In this document: piece by piece, positions 54,905 to 63,404 of the stretch
How positions within the stretch are numbered: the stretch's first letter is position 1
How the letters are laid out: every line of letters starts with the position of its first letter
NCBI RefSeq assembly: GCF_001713375.1
Contig: NZ_CP016449.1
Location: 1,736,001-1,800,000 of the forward strand
Origin: Hydrogenophaga sp. RAC07
GTDB lineage: Bacteria; Pseudomonadota; Gammaproteobacteria; Burkholderiales; Burkholderiaceae_C
Direction: 5' to 3'
DNA length: 64,000 nt
Program-made: the position numbers and the translations under genes
The notes under the pieces: model-generated
The model's database searches: none
Seen by the model: only the letters and a program-made list of their open reading frames with translations
Told to the model about the DNA's origin: nothing

Positions 54905-55876
54905 TCAGCCGAACAGGCGTTGCAGCCAGGAGCGCGCGCCGGAGATCGGCTTTCGCGCGGCGGTGGGTATCTGGCTCGAAGCCGATGCGAAGTCCAGCTC
55001 GAAGTCGAGGTCCTCCGACACCTGCGCCTGGTGGCGTGAGGCGCGCTCGGGCATCGCCAGCAACTGCCGGTGCCGGGTCAAGGCAGAGCGCAGCGTGCGG
55101 TTCAAGTACTCGGGACCGGCCGGTTTGGCGATGAAACGGTAGATCTGGCCCTCGTTGATCAGGCGGCCAATGACCACGCTGTCGCGCTCCTGGCTGTAGA
55201 CCAGCACCACCACTTGCGGCTGGTTGCGGCGCACGGCTCGGATCAGGTCCATCTGCTGCGATTGCGCACCCTGGATGTCGGTGATCAGCACGGCCACCTT
55301 CTGACGCGTCAGGTGGCTGACGGCCTCGCCGATGTCGTTCGTGCACAGCAGCTTGCCGGCACCCTTGACCGAGGCCTGCCATTGCGCGCCTGCACTGGCG
55401 TCGTTGTCGAACACCAGGACACTTTCATGAAACGCTTCGGAGCCGTCGGCGCTCACGGTGTCCTGGAAATCGACCCAGGACGCCTGCGTCATGCGGACCA
55501 CTTTGGCCGCATCACCCACGGTCTCCAGCAGCTTCTGGTTGTCCCAGGGTTTGGCCACGAAGCGGAAAACCTCGCTGTCGTTGACCGAGCTCAGCACCGC
55601 GTTGAAGTCGGAATAGCCCGTGAGCAAGAGCCGGATGCTGCGCGGCGACACCTCTCTGGCACGCTCCAGAAATTCGGTACCTGTCATGCCGGGCATGCGT
55701 TGATCGCTGATGACCACGTCGAAGTCCTCCGCGCTCAGCAGGGCCAAGCCGTCGAACCCGCTGCTGGCCACGGCCACCTCGTACTGGCCGCGCAACAACC
55801 AGCGCAGTGAGCGCAGCAGACCGGGTTCGTCGTCGACGCACAGCACCTTGGGAAGTGAAACCTGATTCATGGTCAT
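54905..55876 (-). CDS. response regulator with two receiver domains and no output domain
   Basis: The 323-residue protein has a first REC domain at about residues 8-125 (VLCVDDEP, phosphorylated Asp in VVISDQRMPGMTG, Thr in LLTGYSD, Lys in FVAKPWD). A second REC-like domain follows at about 150-270 (VLVFDNDAS, Asp in LITDIQG, Ser in VYSQERD, Lys in FIAKPAG), in which the key residues are also retained. The last 50 residues are low complexity and end in ISGARSWLQRLFG, a possible amphipathic helix. No DNA-binding or enzymatic output is present, so it probably acts by protein contacts or phosphotransfer. It overlaps the kinase gene by 4 nt. Confidence 0.88.
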   Translation of the reverse strand: MTMNQVSLPKVLCVDDEPGLLRSLRWLLRGQYEVAVASSGFDGLALLSAEDFDVVISDQRMPGMTGTEFLERAREVSPRSIRLLLTGYSDFNAVLSSVNDSEVFRFVAKPWDNQKLLETVGDAAKVVRMTQASWVDFQDTVSADGSEAFHESVLVFDNDASAGAQWQASVKGAGKLLCTNDIGEAVSHLTRQKVAVLITDIQGAQSQQMDLIRAVRRNQPQVVVLVYSQERDSVVIGRLINEGQIYRFIAKPAGPEYLNRTLRSALTRHRQLLAMPERASRHQAQVSEDLDFELDFASASSQIPTAARKPISGARSWLQRLFG

Positions 55877-57663
55877 GCCACCTTGTCCAGAGGCAATCGG
55901 ACCCGGAACTCGGTGCCGACACCCACTTCGCTGCTGACCTCGATGTCACCGCCGTGCTCGCGCACGATGTCGCGTGCGATCGCCAATCCCAGGCCGGTGC
56001 CTTCGCCGACGGCTTTGGTGGTGAAGTAGGCCTCGAAGATGTGGGGCAGCACATCGGCCGAAATGCCGGAGCCCGTGTCACGGATGCTCACGGTGATGAA
56101 GCGAGCGTCGGCCCGCGTGGCCACGGTGATCGATCCGGTGTCCTGGATGGCCTGAGCAGCGTTGTTGATCAGGTTGAGGAACACCTGGTTGAGTTGCGAC
56201 ACGTTGCACTCGATGGCGGGCAGGGGCTCGAAGGCCTGCTCCAGACGCACCTTGGTCGAGATCACCGTCTTGGCGATGTAGCACACCGTGCCCAGCGCGG
56301 TGTTGAGGTTCACCGACGCGGTCTGGGCCCGGTCCAGGCGGGTGAAGCTGCGCAGGTTGTCCACCAGTTCGTTCATCTGACCCATGCCCATGAGCACGTC
56401 GTTCAGCATCTCGCGCGCTTCACGCACTTCCAGCATGGCGCCGGCAAGGCCTTGCGCCACCTGGGCGTCGCTGGCGGAGTCGGTCACGGCGTCCGATCCG
56501 ACGTGCAAGGCCTCGGCCCGGTAGCTGGAATGGCGGATCTGCCGGTGGACAGCGCCTTCGAGCTGGTCCAGCGCCTGGATCGACATCTGCACGTTGTTCT
56601 TGGAGAACGCCAGCGGGGTGTTCAACTGGTGGGCCACACCCGCCACCATCTGCCCCAGCGAGGTCATTTTTTCCGACTGGGCCAGTCGTTGTTTGGTGGC
56701 ATCGCTTTCGCGGGCCTGGCGCTCGATGACGGTCTGTGCGCGCTGCACGATGCTCAACAGAACGATGTAGAGCAAGGCGAGCAAGCCTGCCACGATCAGC
56801 AATTGCCGGTTGGAGCTGCTTTGCACCTGTTGCTGGTCGGAGGCAGCCTGATGGGCAAGTCGGCTCTCGTTGTTGAGTGCCACCAGCTTGAATTCTTCCG
56901 ATGTGGCCTGGATCTGACTCAGGAACGGCGTCACGTCCGCGTACACCTCGAAAACCCCGACCACCGACTGGCTGCCGGGTTCGATCACCGGCAAATAACT
57001 GGCGATCAGGTTGCGGTTTTCCACCACACCCTGCAGTGCGCTGAACTTGTCGCGAAAGGTGAGCTCGCTGATCGCCTTGCCGTCGCGTGCGCTTTTCCAA
57101 CCCGCGCTGCCCGACTTGTCTTCGCCGATCTGTGCCAACTCGGTCGAATAAACGGTGATGCCGCTCAGGTCGTACACCTTGATCTTGAAGATGGTGCCGC
57201 CCTGCATGGCTTCGCGCACCCGCGCATCCAGCGATGCAAACGTCGCCAAGGCCTGCAACTGGCCACCGGCGCTCTTGAAGCAGTCCTTCTTTTCAGGGGT
57301 GGCACTGGCTTTGCCCTGCGCATCCACAACATCCGGCATGGCCTTGCAAGTCGAAAAGTCGACCGTGCCGGTCTCGGCCAGGTAAGGGGAGATGTCGCTG
57401 GCCCACAAGGCGTTGGAGAACAGGCGCGTCAGGTTGACGTTGCCCTGTTCGTTCACGGCGAGCAGGTCGCGCCGAGCCACGGCATCGGCTCGGGTCACGA
57501 AGTCGCTCTGAATGCCGGTGAGCATCTGTGCTCCGCTGGTCTGCACGTTCTGGAAAAAACTGGACTGGCGGTGCTCGAAATACATCAGTGTGGCGGCAAC
57601 CACACCAAAGGCCACCAGGCTGGTGGCGGTGAAATAACGGGTCAGGCGAAAGTAATGGGTCAT
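55873..57663 (-). CDS. membrane sensor histidine kinase
   Basis: The 596-residue kinase has a first membrane segment near residues 12-30 (TATSLVAFGVVAATLMYF), a periplasmic sensor of about 250 residues with two cysteines (STCKAMPD and KKDCFKSAG), and a second segment near 285-303 (QLLIVAGLLALLYIVLLSIV). A coiled linker follows, then the phospho-acceptor histidine in GVAHQLNTPLAF and a complete ATPase domain (LNLINNAAQAI, DTGSGIS, GTGLGLAIA). ATG 57663 is chosen because it gives the membrane anchor; the upstream extension is not protein-like. It is the partner of the double-receiver regulator. The signal is unknown. Confidence 0.9.
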   Translation of the reverse strand: MTHYFRLTRYFTATSLVAFGVVAATLMYFEHRQSSFFQNVQTSGAQMLTGIQSDFVTRADAVARRDLLAVNEQGNVNLTRLFSNALWASDISPYLAETGTVDFSTCKAMPDVVDAQGKASATPEKKDCFKSAGGQLQALATFASLDARVREAMQGGTIFKIKVYDLSGITVYSTELAQIGEDKSGSAGWKSARDGKAISELTFRDKFSALQGVVENRNLIASYLPVIEPGSQSVVGVFEVYADVTPFLSQIQATSEEFKLVALNNESRLAHQAASDQQQVQSSSNRQLLIVAGLLALLYIVLLSIVQRAQTVIERQARESDATKQRLAQSEKMTSLGQMVAGVAHQLNTPLAFSKNNVQMSIQALDQLEGAVHRQIRHSSYRAEALHVGSDAVTDSASDAQVAQGLAGAMLEVREAREMLNDVLMGMGQMNELVDNLRSFTRLDRAQTASVNLNTALGTVCYIAKTVISTKVRLEQAFEPLPAIECNVSQLNQVFLNLINNAAQAIQDTGSITVATRADARFITVSIRDTGSGISADVLPHIFEAYFTTKAVGEGTGLGLAIARDIVREHGGDIEVSSEVGVGTEFRVRLPLDKVA

Positions 57664-57782
57664 GGGATCTCCAGCGGGAACGTTGAAACCGGGGCCAACG
57701 TACAAAGGGGGCCAGGAGGGCTCGCAGGCCGACGGCGTCGTTGGGCTGGGAGGGATGCTAGGTAGGGGTATCAAAACGGCCC

Positions 57783-57800
57783 ATACTGCAGCTGGAGTAT
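57783..57800. promoter_or_regulatory. near-perfect 18-bp palindrome ATACT-N8-AGTAT
   Basis: ATACTGCAGCTGGAGTAT matches its own reverse complement at 16 of 18 positions, with an inner CAGCTG. It lies 120 nt upstream of the kinase start and could be bound by a dimeric regulator of either gene. Confidence 0.4.
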
Positions 57801-57826
57801 TTCGTGAGGGAACCCCGAGAGTTCGG

Positions 57827-57858
57827 TGACATATGTCATGACCGGCTGACATACGTGT
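57827..57858. promoter_or_regulatory. paired TGACATAYGT elements upstream of tex
   Basis: TGACATATGTCA (57827-57838) is a perfect 12-bp palindrome. A second, partly degenerate copy TGACATACGTGT (57847-57858) follows with a centre-to-centre distance of 20 bp, about two helical turns. The spacing suggests cooperative binding by a regulator. Confidence 0.4.
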
Positions 57859-57967
57859 GGCGCTGGAGGCCGGCGTTGCGGCCCGAGGGGCGCTGGCGCC
57901 ATGTGGCACACTCCCCCCGCCTTTTTCAACCCCCAGACCAGACGCCCCAGAGGCGAACAGAGCTCAG

Positions 57968-60373
57968 ATGCAGAACATCGTTGCGCAAATCGCGCAGGAA
58001 ATCCGGGTGGGTGTCCACCAGGTTCAGGCAGCCGTCGACCTCATCGACGGCGGCGCCACCGTGCCCTTCATCGCGCGTTACCGCAAGGAAGCCACCGGCG
58101 GGCTGGACGACATTCAACTGCGCGAACTGGCGTTTCGCCTGGAATACCTGCGTGAACTCGAAGCCCGCCGCGAGACCATCCTCAAGAGCATCGACGAGCA
58201 GGGCAAGCTGACCCCCGAACTGCGTGCCGCCGTGCTGCTGGCCGCCACCAAGCAGGAACTGGAAGACCTGTACCTGCCGTTCAAACAGCGCCGGCGCACC
58301 AAAGGCCTGATCGCGCGCGAGTTCGGCATCGAACCCCTGGCCGACAAGCTCTGGGCCGATCCCACGCTGGACCCCGCCGCCGAGGCCGCCGCGTTCACGC
58401 GCCCGCCCGAGGTGCTGGACGACGGCAAACCGGGCGCCGACTTCTCGACCGTGCCGGCCGTGCTGGACGGTGTGCGCGACATCCTGAGCGAGCGCTGGGC
58501 CGAAGACGCCGCGCTGCTGCAGAACCTGCGCGAATGGCTCTGGGCCGAAGGCTTGCTCAAGAGCACGTTGGTGGCGGGCAAGGACGAGAACGCACCCGAG
58601 GTGGCGAAGTTTCGCGACTACTTCGACTACGACGAGCCGATCGCACGCGTGCCGTCGCACCGCGCGCTGGCGGTGTTCCGCGGTCGTTCGCTGGAATTAC
58701 TGGACGCGAAGCTGGTGTTGCCGGAGCCTGTGGACACGCCGGCTTCGACGGGCTCAGCCCGAACGGTGGTGCCGTCGCTCGCCGAAGGCCGCATCGCCCT
58801 GCACCTGGGCTGGAGCCACAAGGGCCGCGCGGCCGACGACCTGCTGCGCAAGTGCGTGGCCTGGACCTGGCGCGTCAAGCTCTCGCTTTCCAGCGAGCGC
58901 GACCTGTTCGCCCGCCTGCGCGAAAGCGCCGAGGCGGTGGCGATCAAGGTGTTCGCCGACAACCTGCGCGACCTGCTGCTGGCCGCACCTGCCGGCCCCA
59001 AGGTGGTGATGGGCCTGGACCCGGGCATCCGCACCGGCGTGAAGGTGGCGGTGGTCGACGCCACCGGCAAGCTGGTCGACACCGCCACGGTCTACCCGCA
59101 CGAACCCCGGCGCGACTGGGACGGCGCCTTGCACACGCTGCGCCTGCTGAGTGAAAAACACGGCGTGAACCTGATCGCCATCGGCAACGGCACCGCGAGC
59201 CGCGAGACCGACAAGCTGGCGGCCGACCTGATGAAGCAGCTGGCCCGGCCCGAGATCCAGAAGGTGGTGGTGAGCGAGGCAGGTGCTTCGGTCTACTCCG
59301 CCAGCGAATTCGCCTCACTGGAAATGCCCGACGTGGACGTGAGCCTGCGTGGCGCGGCGAGCATTGCGCGCCGCCTGCAGGATCCGCTGGCCGAGCTGGT
59401 GAAGATCGACCCCAAGAGCATCGGCGTGGGGCAGTACCAGCACGACGTGAACCAGAGCGAACTCGCGCGCACGCTGGACGCGGTGGTGGAGGACTGCGTG
59501 AACGGTGTGGGTGTGGACCTCAACACCGCCAGCGTGCCCTTGCTTTCCAAGGTGTCGGGCCTCTCGGGCAGCGTGGCCAAGGCCGTGGTGCGCTGGCGCG
59601 AGGCGCACGGCGCTTTCAAAAGCCGCCAGCAGCTCATGGAGGTGGCGGGCCTGGGCGCCAAGACCTTCGAGCAGAGCGCGGGCTTCCTGCGCATCCGCGG
59701 TGGCGACAACCCGCTGGACATGACCGGCGTGCACCCCGAGACCTACCCGGTGGTCGAGCAGATCATGAAGACCACCGGCAAACCGGTGGCCGAGCTCATG
59801 GGCCGCGCCGACATGCTCAAGACCTTGCGCCCGGAGCTGTTTGCCAACGAGCGCTTCGGTGTGATCACGGTCAAGGACATCCTGGGCGAACTGGAAAAGC
59901 CGGGCCGCGACCCGCGCCCGGATTTCCAGGTGGCGCGCTTCAACGACGGCGTGGACGACATCAGCGACCTGCGCGAGGGCATGATCCTGGAGGGGACGGT
60001 GAGCAACGTGGCCCAGTTCGGCGCCTTCATCGACCTGGGCGTGCACCAGGACGGCCTGGTGCACGTGAGCCAGCTGGCGCACAAGTTCGTGAACGATGCG
60101 CGCGAGATCGTCAAGACCGGCGACATCGTCAAGGTCAAGGTGATGGAAGTGGATGTGGCGCGCAAACGCATCGGCCTGTCGATGAAACTGGGCGATGCGC
60201 CTGGGCGCGGTGCAGGGCAGGGTGCCGGAGCGCGCGACAACCGGTTCGAGCCGGTGCGCACCGGACGCTCCGACACCCGGAGTGCGCCTGGTGGCTCGGG
60301 GGCAGCCGCCCCTTCGGCCATGGCGTCCGCGTTTGCCCGGCTGCAGGGTTCGGGCAAAGACCGCAAGGGTTGA
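57968..60373 (+). CDS. tex: RNA-binding transcription accessory protein Tex
   Basis: Tex is a conserved S1-domain nucleic-acid-binding protein involved in transcription. The 801 residues show the N-terminal helical block (AAVDLIDGGATVPFIARYRKEATGGLDD), the YqgF-like domain (VVMGLDPGIRTGVKVAVVDATGK), the helix-hairpin-helix region (VGVDLNTASVPLLSKVSGLS) and a C-terminal S1 domain (GMILEGTVSNVAQFGAFIDLGVHQDGLVH, about residues 670-745). ATG 57968 starts the conserved region. Around residues 258-270 a stretch VDTPASTGSARTVVP is encoded by a short palindromic repeat (58743-58766) and is probably an insertion relative to other Tex proteins. A basic Gly-rich tail ends the protein. Confidence 0.93.
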   Translation: MQNIVAQIAQEIRVGVHQVQAAVDLIDGGATVPFIARYRKEATGGLDDIQLRELAFRLEYLRELEARRETILKSIDEQGKLTPELRAAVLLAATKQELEDLYLPFKQRRRTKGLIAREFGIEPLADKLWADPTLDPAAEAAAFTRPPEVLDDGKPGADFSTVPAVLDGVRDILSERWAEDAALLQNLREWLWAEGLLKSTLVAGKDENAPEVAKFRDYFDYDEPIARVPSHRALAVFRGRSLELLDAKLVLPEPVDTPASTGSARTVVPSLAEGRIALHLGWSHKGRAADDLLRKCVAWTWRVKLSLSSERDLFARLRESAEAVAIKVFADNLRDLLLAAPAGPKVVMGLDPGIRTGVKVAVVDATGKLVDTATVYPHEPRRDWDGALHTLRLLSEKHGVNLIAIGNGTASRETDKLAADLMKQLARPEIQKVVVSEAGASVYSASEFASLEMPDVDVSLRGAASIARRLQDPLAELVKIDPKSIGVGQYQHDVNQSELARTLDAVVEDCVNGVGVDLNTASVPLLSKVSGLSGSVAKAVVRWREAHGAFKSRQQLMEVAGLGAKTFEQSAGFLRIRGGDNPLDMTGVHPETYPVVEQIMKTTGKPVAELMGRADMLKTLRPELFANERFGVITVKDILGELEKPGRDPRPDFQVARFNDGVDDISDLREGMILEGTVSNVAQFGAFIDLGVHQDGLVHVSQLAHKFVNDAREIVKTGDIVKVKVMEVDVARKRIGLSMKLGDAPGRGAGQGAGARDNRFEPVRTGRSDTRSAPGGSGAAAPSAMASAFARLQGSGKDRKG
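58743..58766 (+). repeat. short palindromic repeat inside tex
   Basis: The core TTCGACGGGCTCAGCCCGAA (58744-58763), with GGGCT-C-AGCCC stem, is one base from the widespread extragenic repeat containing TTCGACAGGCTCAGCCCGAA seen in many proteobacteria. Here it lies inside tex and is translated as part of a short Ser/Thr/Pro-rich insertion. Confidence 0.65.
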
Positions 60374-60510
60374 AACCGGCCGGTTGAAACCGACCAGTTC
60401 GGAGCCGGGAAGGGGCTCAAGTTGGGAGCATGGGTGCCGATACACCATGGGACGGGCAATCATCAGGTCATTGCCCGCAACGACCATCTGCCGCCACCGG
60501 ACTTCACCTT

Positions 60511-61338
60511 ATGCAACTCGAAGCCCTGCTGAACTTCCCCCGCGCGCTGCCCGCCATGTCGCGCACCGTGTCCGACCTGCTGGCGGAGATGAACAAGGAC
60601 GACCCGAACCCCAAGCGGGTGTCCGACCTGATCTCCCAGGACCCGTCGCTCACCACCCGGGTGCTGCGCCTGTCCAACTCGGCTTTTTTCCGGGTCAGCC
60701 GCAAGATCGGCAGCGCCGAAGAGGCCGTGGCCATGCTGGGCATGACCCATGTGCGCTCGTTGGTGATGGCCGCGGCCCTGGGATCGAGCTTCAAGAACGT
60801 GCCCGGTGTCAACCTGCCGCAGTTCTGGCGCTACAGCCTGCGGGTGGCGGACATTTCCAAGTCGCTGGCGGGTGTGCTGCGCCAGAACGAGAGCAACGCC
60901 TTCACCGCCGGCCTCATCCACGCCATCGGCGACCTGATCATGCACATTGCCATGCCCGACCTGATTGGTCCGCTGGACATGGGCACACCTCCGCTGGACC
61001 TGAACCGGGCGAAGGCCGAAATGTCGGTGTTCGGCTATACCTACGCCCAAGTGGGTGCAGGCATGGCGGAAAAGTGGCAGTTCCCCACCAACATCGTCTC
61101 GGCCCTCAACAACCAGATCAGCCCCTTTGAAGGCGAGGCCTACGACCCGCTGGGTGGGGTGCTGCACATCGCCTCGTGGCGCGCACGCGCCGAAGAGATC
61201 CAGCTGGATGAAAACGGGCTGGTCGCCACCTTCCCCGACCTGGTCGGTCTTTCGCTCGGCCTGGACCTGGACAGCGTGCTCGGCAAGGACCCCTCGGAGT
61301 GGTCGTTCAGCCAGGCGCTGGGCGCTTTCATTGACTGA
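60511..61338 (+). CDS. HDOD domain protein (first of a tandem pair)
   Basis: The 275-residue protein is an HDOD domain, a signal-protein relative of HD phosphohydrolases. Typical blocks are ALPAMSRTVSDLLAEM, LISQDPSLTTRVLRLSNSAFF, VAMLGMTHVRSLVMAAAL, QFWRYSLRVADIS and AFTAGLIHAIGDLIMH. The family usually lacks full catalytic residues and acts in signalling, for example in c-di-GMP or two-component outputs. ATG 60511 starts MQLEALLNFP, the same start as its paralogue 84 nt downstream, so an older gene duplication is clear. Confidence 0.88.
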   Translation: MQLEALLNFPRALPAMSRTVSDLLAEMNKDDPNPKRVSDLISQDPSLTTRVLRLSNSAFFRVSRKIGSAEEAVAMLGMTHVRSLVMAAALGSSFKNVPGVNLPQFWRYSLRVADISKSLAGVLRQNESNAFTAGLIHAIGDLIMHIAMPDLIGPLDMGTPPLDLNRAKAEMSVFGYTYAQVGAGMAEKWQFPTNIVSALNNQISPFEGEAYDPLGGVLHIASWRARAEEIQLDENGLVATFPDLVGLSLGLDLDSVLGKDPSEWSFSQALGAFID

Positions 61339-61421
61339 AAAGACCTCAAGTGCGCAAGCTTTCAGGCGATACAAAAGGCAGCAGACCCGATTCGGGTGGG
61401 CGCACAAGGCGGGGAAAAGAC

Positions 61422-62273
61422 ATGCAACTCGAAAAGCTCCTGAAACGGCCCGATGCCCTGCCGTCCGCCCCCAAGGTGGTGCGCAAACTGATCGAAACCT
61501 TCGACCAGGAAGACGTCGACGCGATGCAGGCTGCGTCCTACATCGAAGACGACCCGGTGCTCACCGCCAAGCTGCTCAAGACCGCCAACTCGGCCTTCTT
61601 CGGCCTGCACCGCTCGGTGTCCAACGCGCGTGAAGCGATCCAGGTGCTGGGGCTCATCAAGGTGCGGGCGCTGGTGATTGCCGCCTCGCTGGGCGAAGGT
61701 TTTCACGCCGTGGGTGGCGTCAACCTCAACCAGTTCTGGCGCTACAGCCTCAACACCGCCAACCTCTCGCGCTACATCGCGCTGCCGATCCGCATCGACG
61801 AGAACACCGCCTTCACCGCCGGCCTGATCCACGGCGTTGGTGAACTTGTGATGCACGTGGGCATGCCCGAGGCCATGATCGATCTGGACCGCAGCGTGCC
61901 CATGCTCGACCTCAAACGATCCACCGCCGAGCGTGGCCTGTTTGGCTACAGCTATGCCGAGGTGGGCGCTGCGCTGGCACGCGAGTGGAATTTTCCGCGC
62001 CGCATGATCAACGCCATCGAACACCAGACGGCGCCGTTCGAGAACGAGGTTTACGAGCCCATCGCCGGCGTGATCCACATCGGCTCCTGGCGCGCCCGGG
62101 CGGAAGAGCAGGCCATGCGCTCCGAACTGCTCATCAACACCTACCCCGACCCGGTGGGCCTGGTGCTGGGCATTGACCCGGACACCGTGGTGGCCGAAGA
62201 GATTCCCTCCATCTCGCGCCACACCGAGATCACCGAAGCCGAGGAGACCCCGGGCGACCAGGTCACGTCGTGA
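61422..62273 (+). CDS. HDOD domain protein (second of a tandem pair)
   Basis: The 283-residue protein parallels the preceding one: MQLEKLLKRPDALPSAPKVVRKLIE, YIEDDPVLTAKLLKTANSAFFGL, AIQVLGLIKVRALVIAASLGEGF, QFWRYSLNTANLS and AFTAGLIHGVGELVMHVGMPEA. It then ends in an acidic tail (HTEITEAEETPGDQ) that the first copy lacks. ATG 61422 was chosen by alignment to the first copy; GTG 61350 is open in the same frame. The two have diverged considerably, so they probably have separate roles or partners. Confidence 0.88.
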   Translation: MQLEKLLKRPDALPSAPKVVRKLIETFDQEDVDAMQAASYIEDDPVLTAKLLKTANSAFFGLHRSVSNAREAIQVLGLIKVRALVIAASLGEGFHAVGGVNLNQFWRYSLNTANLSRYIALPIRIDENTAFTAGLIHGVGELVMHVGMPEAMIDLDRSVPMLDLKRSTAERGLFGYSYAEVGAALAREWNFPRRMINAIEHQTAPFENEVYEPIAGVIHIGSWRARAEEQAMRSELLINTYPDPVGLVLGIDPDTVVAEEIPSISRHTEITEAEETPGDQVTS

Positions 62274-62286
62274 AGGCTGGCTGCGA

Positions 62287-62292
62287 CACAAT
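62287..62292 (+). promoter_or_regulatory. -10 box close to the start of the patatin-like gene
   Basis: CACAAT ends 8 nt before ATG 62301. It matches TATAAT at four of six positions and sits where a leaderless transcript would need it. No ribosome binding site is seen before the ATG. Confidence 0.3.
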
Positions 62293-62300
62293 CGCAGCCC

Positions 62301-63374
62301 ATGAAAGCCCTCCGTCTTTACGCCGGCCCCCGCGCCCGGCAACACATCGCGCAACACGGCCTGCGCCCGCAGGACGTGGGTGTGATCCCCGCAGCCGCCG
62401 GCGGACCCAAAGGCCTGATCCTGGGACCACTGGACCGTTTCCTGTTTGGCCAGTGGTTGCCGCAAAGTGCGCAGCCCGTGCACCTGGTGGGTGCCTCCAT
62501 CGGCGCCTGGCGCATGGCCACGGCCTGCCTTGAGACGCCTGCGGTCGCCTTTGAAAGGCTGGAGCGCGACTACATCGCCCAGCACTACGCCTTGCCCCCC
62601 GGCCAGAAGCGCCCCACGCCCGAGCAGGTCAGCGAGCAGTTCGCGGGCAACCTGCAGCTCTTCTACGGCGGTCGCATGGCCGAGGTGCTCAGGCACCCGC
62701 GATACCGCTTGCACATCGTCACATCGCGCGGGCGCCACTTGCTGGGGCGCGATGGCCGCGTGCGCACGCCCCTGGGCTACCTGGGCGCCTTTGCCGCCAA
62801 CGCGCTGCACCGCAAGGCACTGGGTGCGTGGCTCGAACGCGTGGTGTTCTCCACCGCGCCCGATCTGCCGTTCGGCACCGACGATTTCCGCACCCGCCAG
62901 GTCCCGCTGAGTGAAGCCAACTTCATGGACGCACTGCAGGCCAGCTGCTCCATTCCGTTTGTGCTGCGCCCGGTGCACGGCATTGCCGGCGCGCCCCCGG
63001 GCGCCTACTGGGACGGCGGCATCACCGACTACCACCTGCACCTGCGCTACCAGCCGCCCGCCACCGCGCCCATCGTGCTGTACCCGCATTTCCAGCAAGC
63101 GGTGGTGCCGGGCTGGCTCGACAAGGCCTGGAAGGGCCGGCACCGCAGCAGCGCGGCGCTGGACAACATGCTGGTGCTCGCGCCCGATCCCGCCTGGGTG
63201 AAGACCTTGCCCAACGCCCGCTTGCCGGACCGCCAGGACTTCACCCGCTATGGCCCCGACCTGGCCGGGCGCATGAAGGCGTGGAACGGTGCGACCGCGG
63301 CCAGCCAGCAGCTGTCCGACGAGTTCGCGCAGTGGCTGCGGCAGCCCGACCCGGCCCGGTTGCAACCGCTGTGA
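62301..63374 (+). CDS. patatin-like phospholipase family protein
   Basis: The 357-residue protein has the patatin active-site elements: Gly-rich oxyanion hole in PAAAGGPKGLILG (about residues 30-42), nucleophile Ser in VGASIGAW (about 64) and the catalytic Asp in AYWDGGITDYH (about 237). Ser-Asp dyad lipases of this type release fatty acids from lipids. There is no signal peptide, so it is cytoplasmic or membrane-associated. It follows the second HDOD gene by 27 nt but appears to have its own promoter. Confidence 0.85.
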   Translation: MKALRLYAGPRARQHIAQHGLRPQDVGVIPAAAGGPKGLILGPLDRFLFGQWLPQSAQPVHLVGASIGAWRMATACLETPAVAFERLERDYIAQHYALPPGQKRPTPEQVSEQFAGNLQLFYGGRMAEVLRHPRYRLHIVTSRGRHLLGRDGRVRTPLGYLGAFAANALHRKALGAWLERVVFSTAPDLPFGTDDFRTRQVPLSEANFMDALQASCSIPFVLRPVHGIAGAPPGAYWDGGITDYHLHLRYQPPATAPIVLYPHFQQAVVPGWLDKAWKGRHRSSAALDNMLVLAPDPAWVKTLPNARLPDRQDFTRYGPDLAGRMKAWNGATAASQQLSDEFAQWLRQPDPARLQPL

Positions 63375-63391
63375 AGGGGGCGGGGCAGGGG

Positions 63392-63397
63392 GATAAT
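63392..63397 (+). promoter_or_regulatory. trhO -10 box close to the start codon
   Basis: GATAAT ends 7 nt before ATG 63405, predicting a leaderless or nearly leaderless transcript. The -35 region is G-rich and poor. Confidence 0.45.
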
Positions 63398-63404
63398 TGC
63401 GGCC

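Larger units (their letters stand above)
57664..57967. other. divergent regulatory region between kinase and tex
   Basis: This 304-nt region has no gene. It holds an 18-bp near-palindrome (57783-57800) and a pair of TGACATAYGT elements (57827-57858), listed separately. I cannot place a clear sigma-70 promoter in either direction. Confidence 0.4.

Noticed and set aside
55807..57765. Open plus-strand frame of about 652 codons opposite the histidine kinase
   Set aside because: The kinase on the minus strand has complete HisKA and ATPase motifs; this frame has none.
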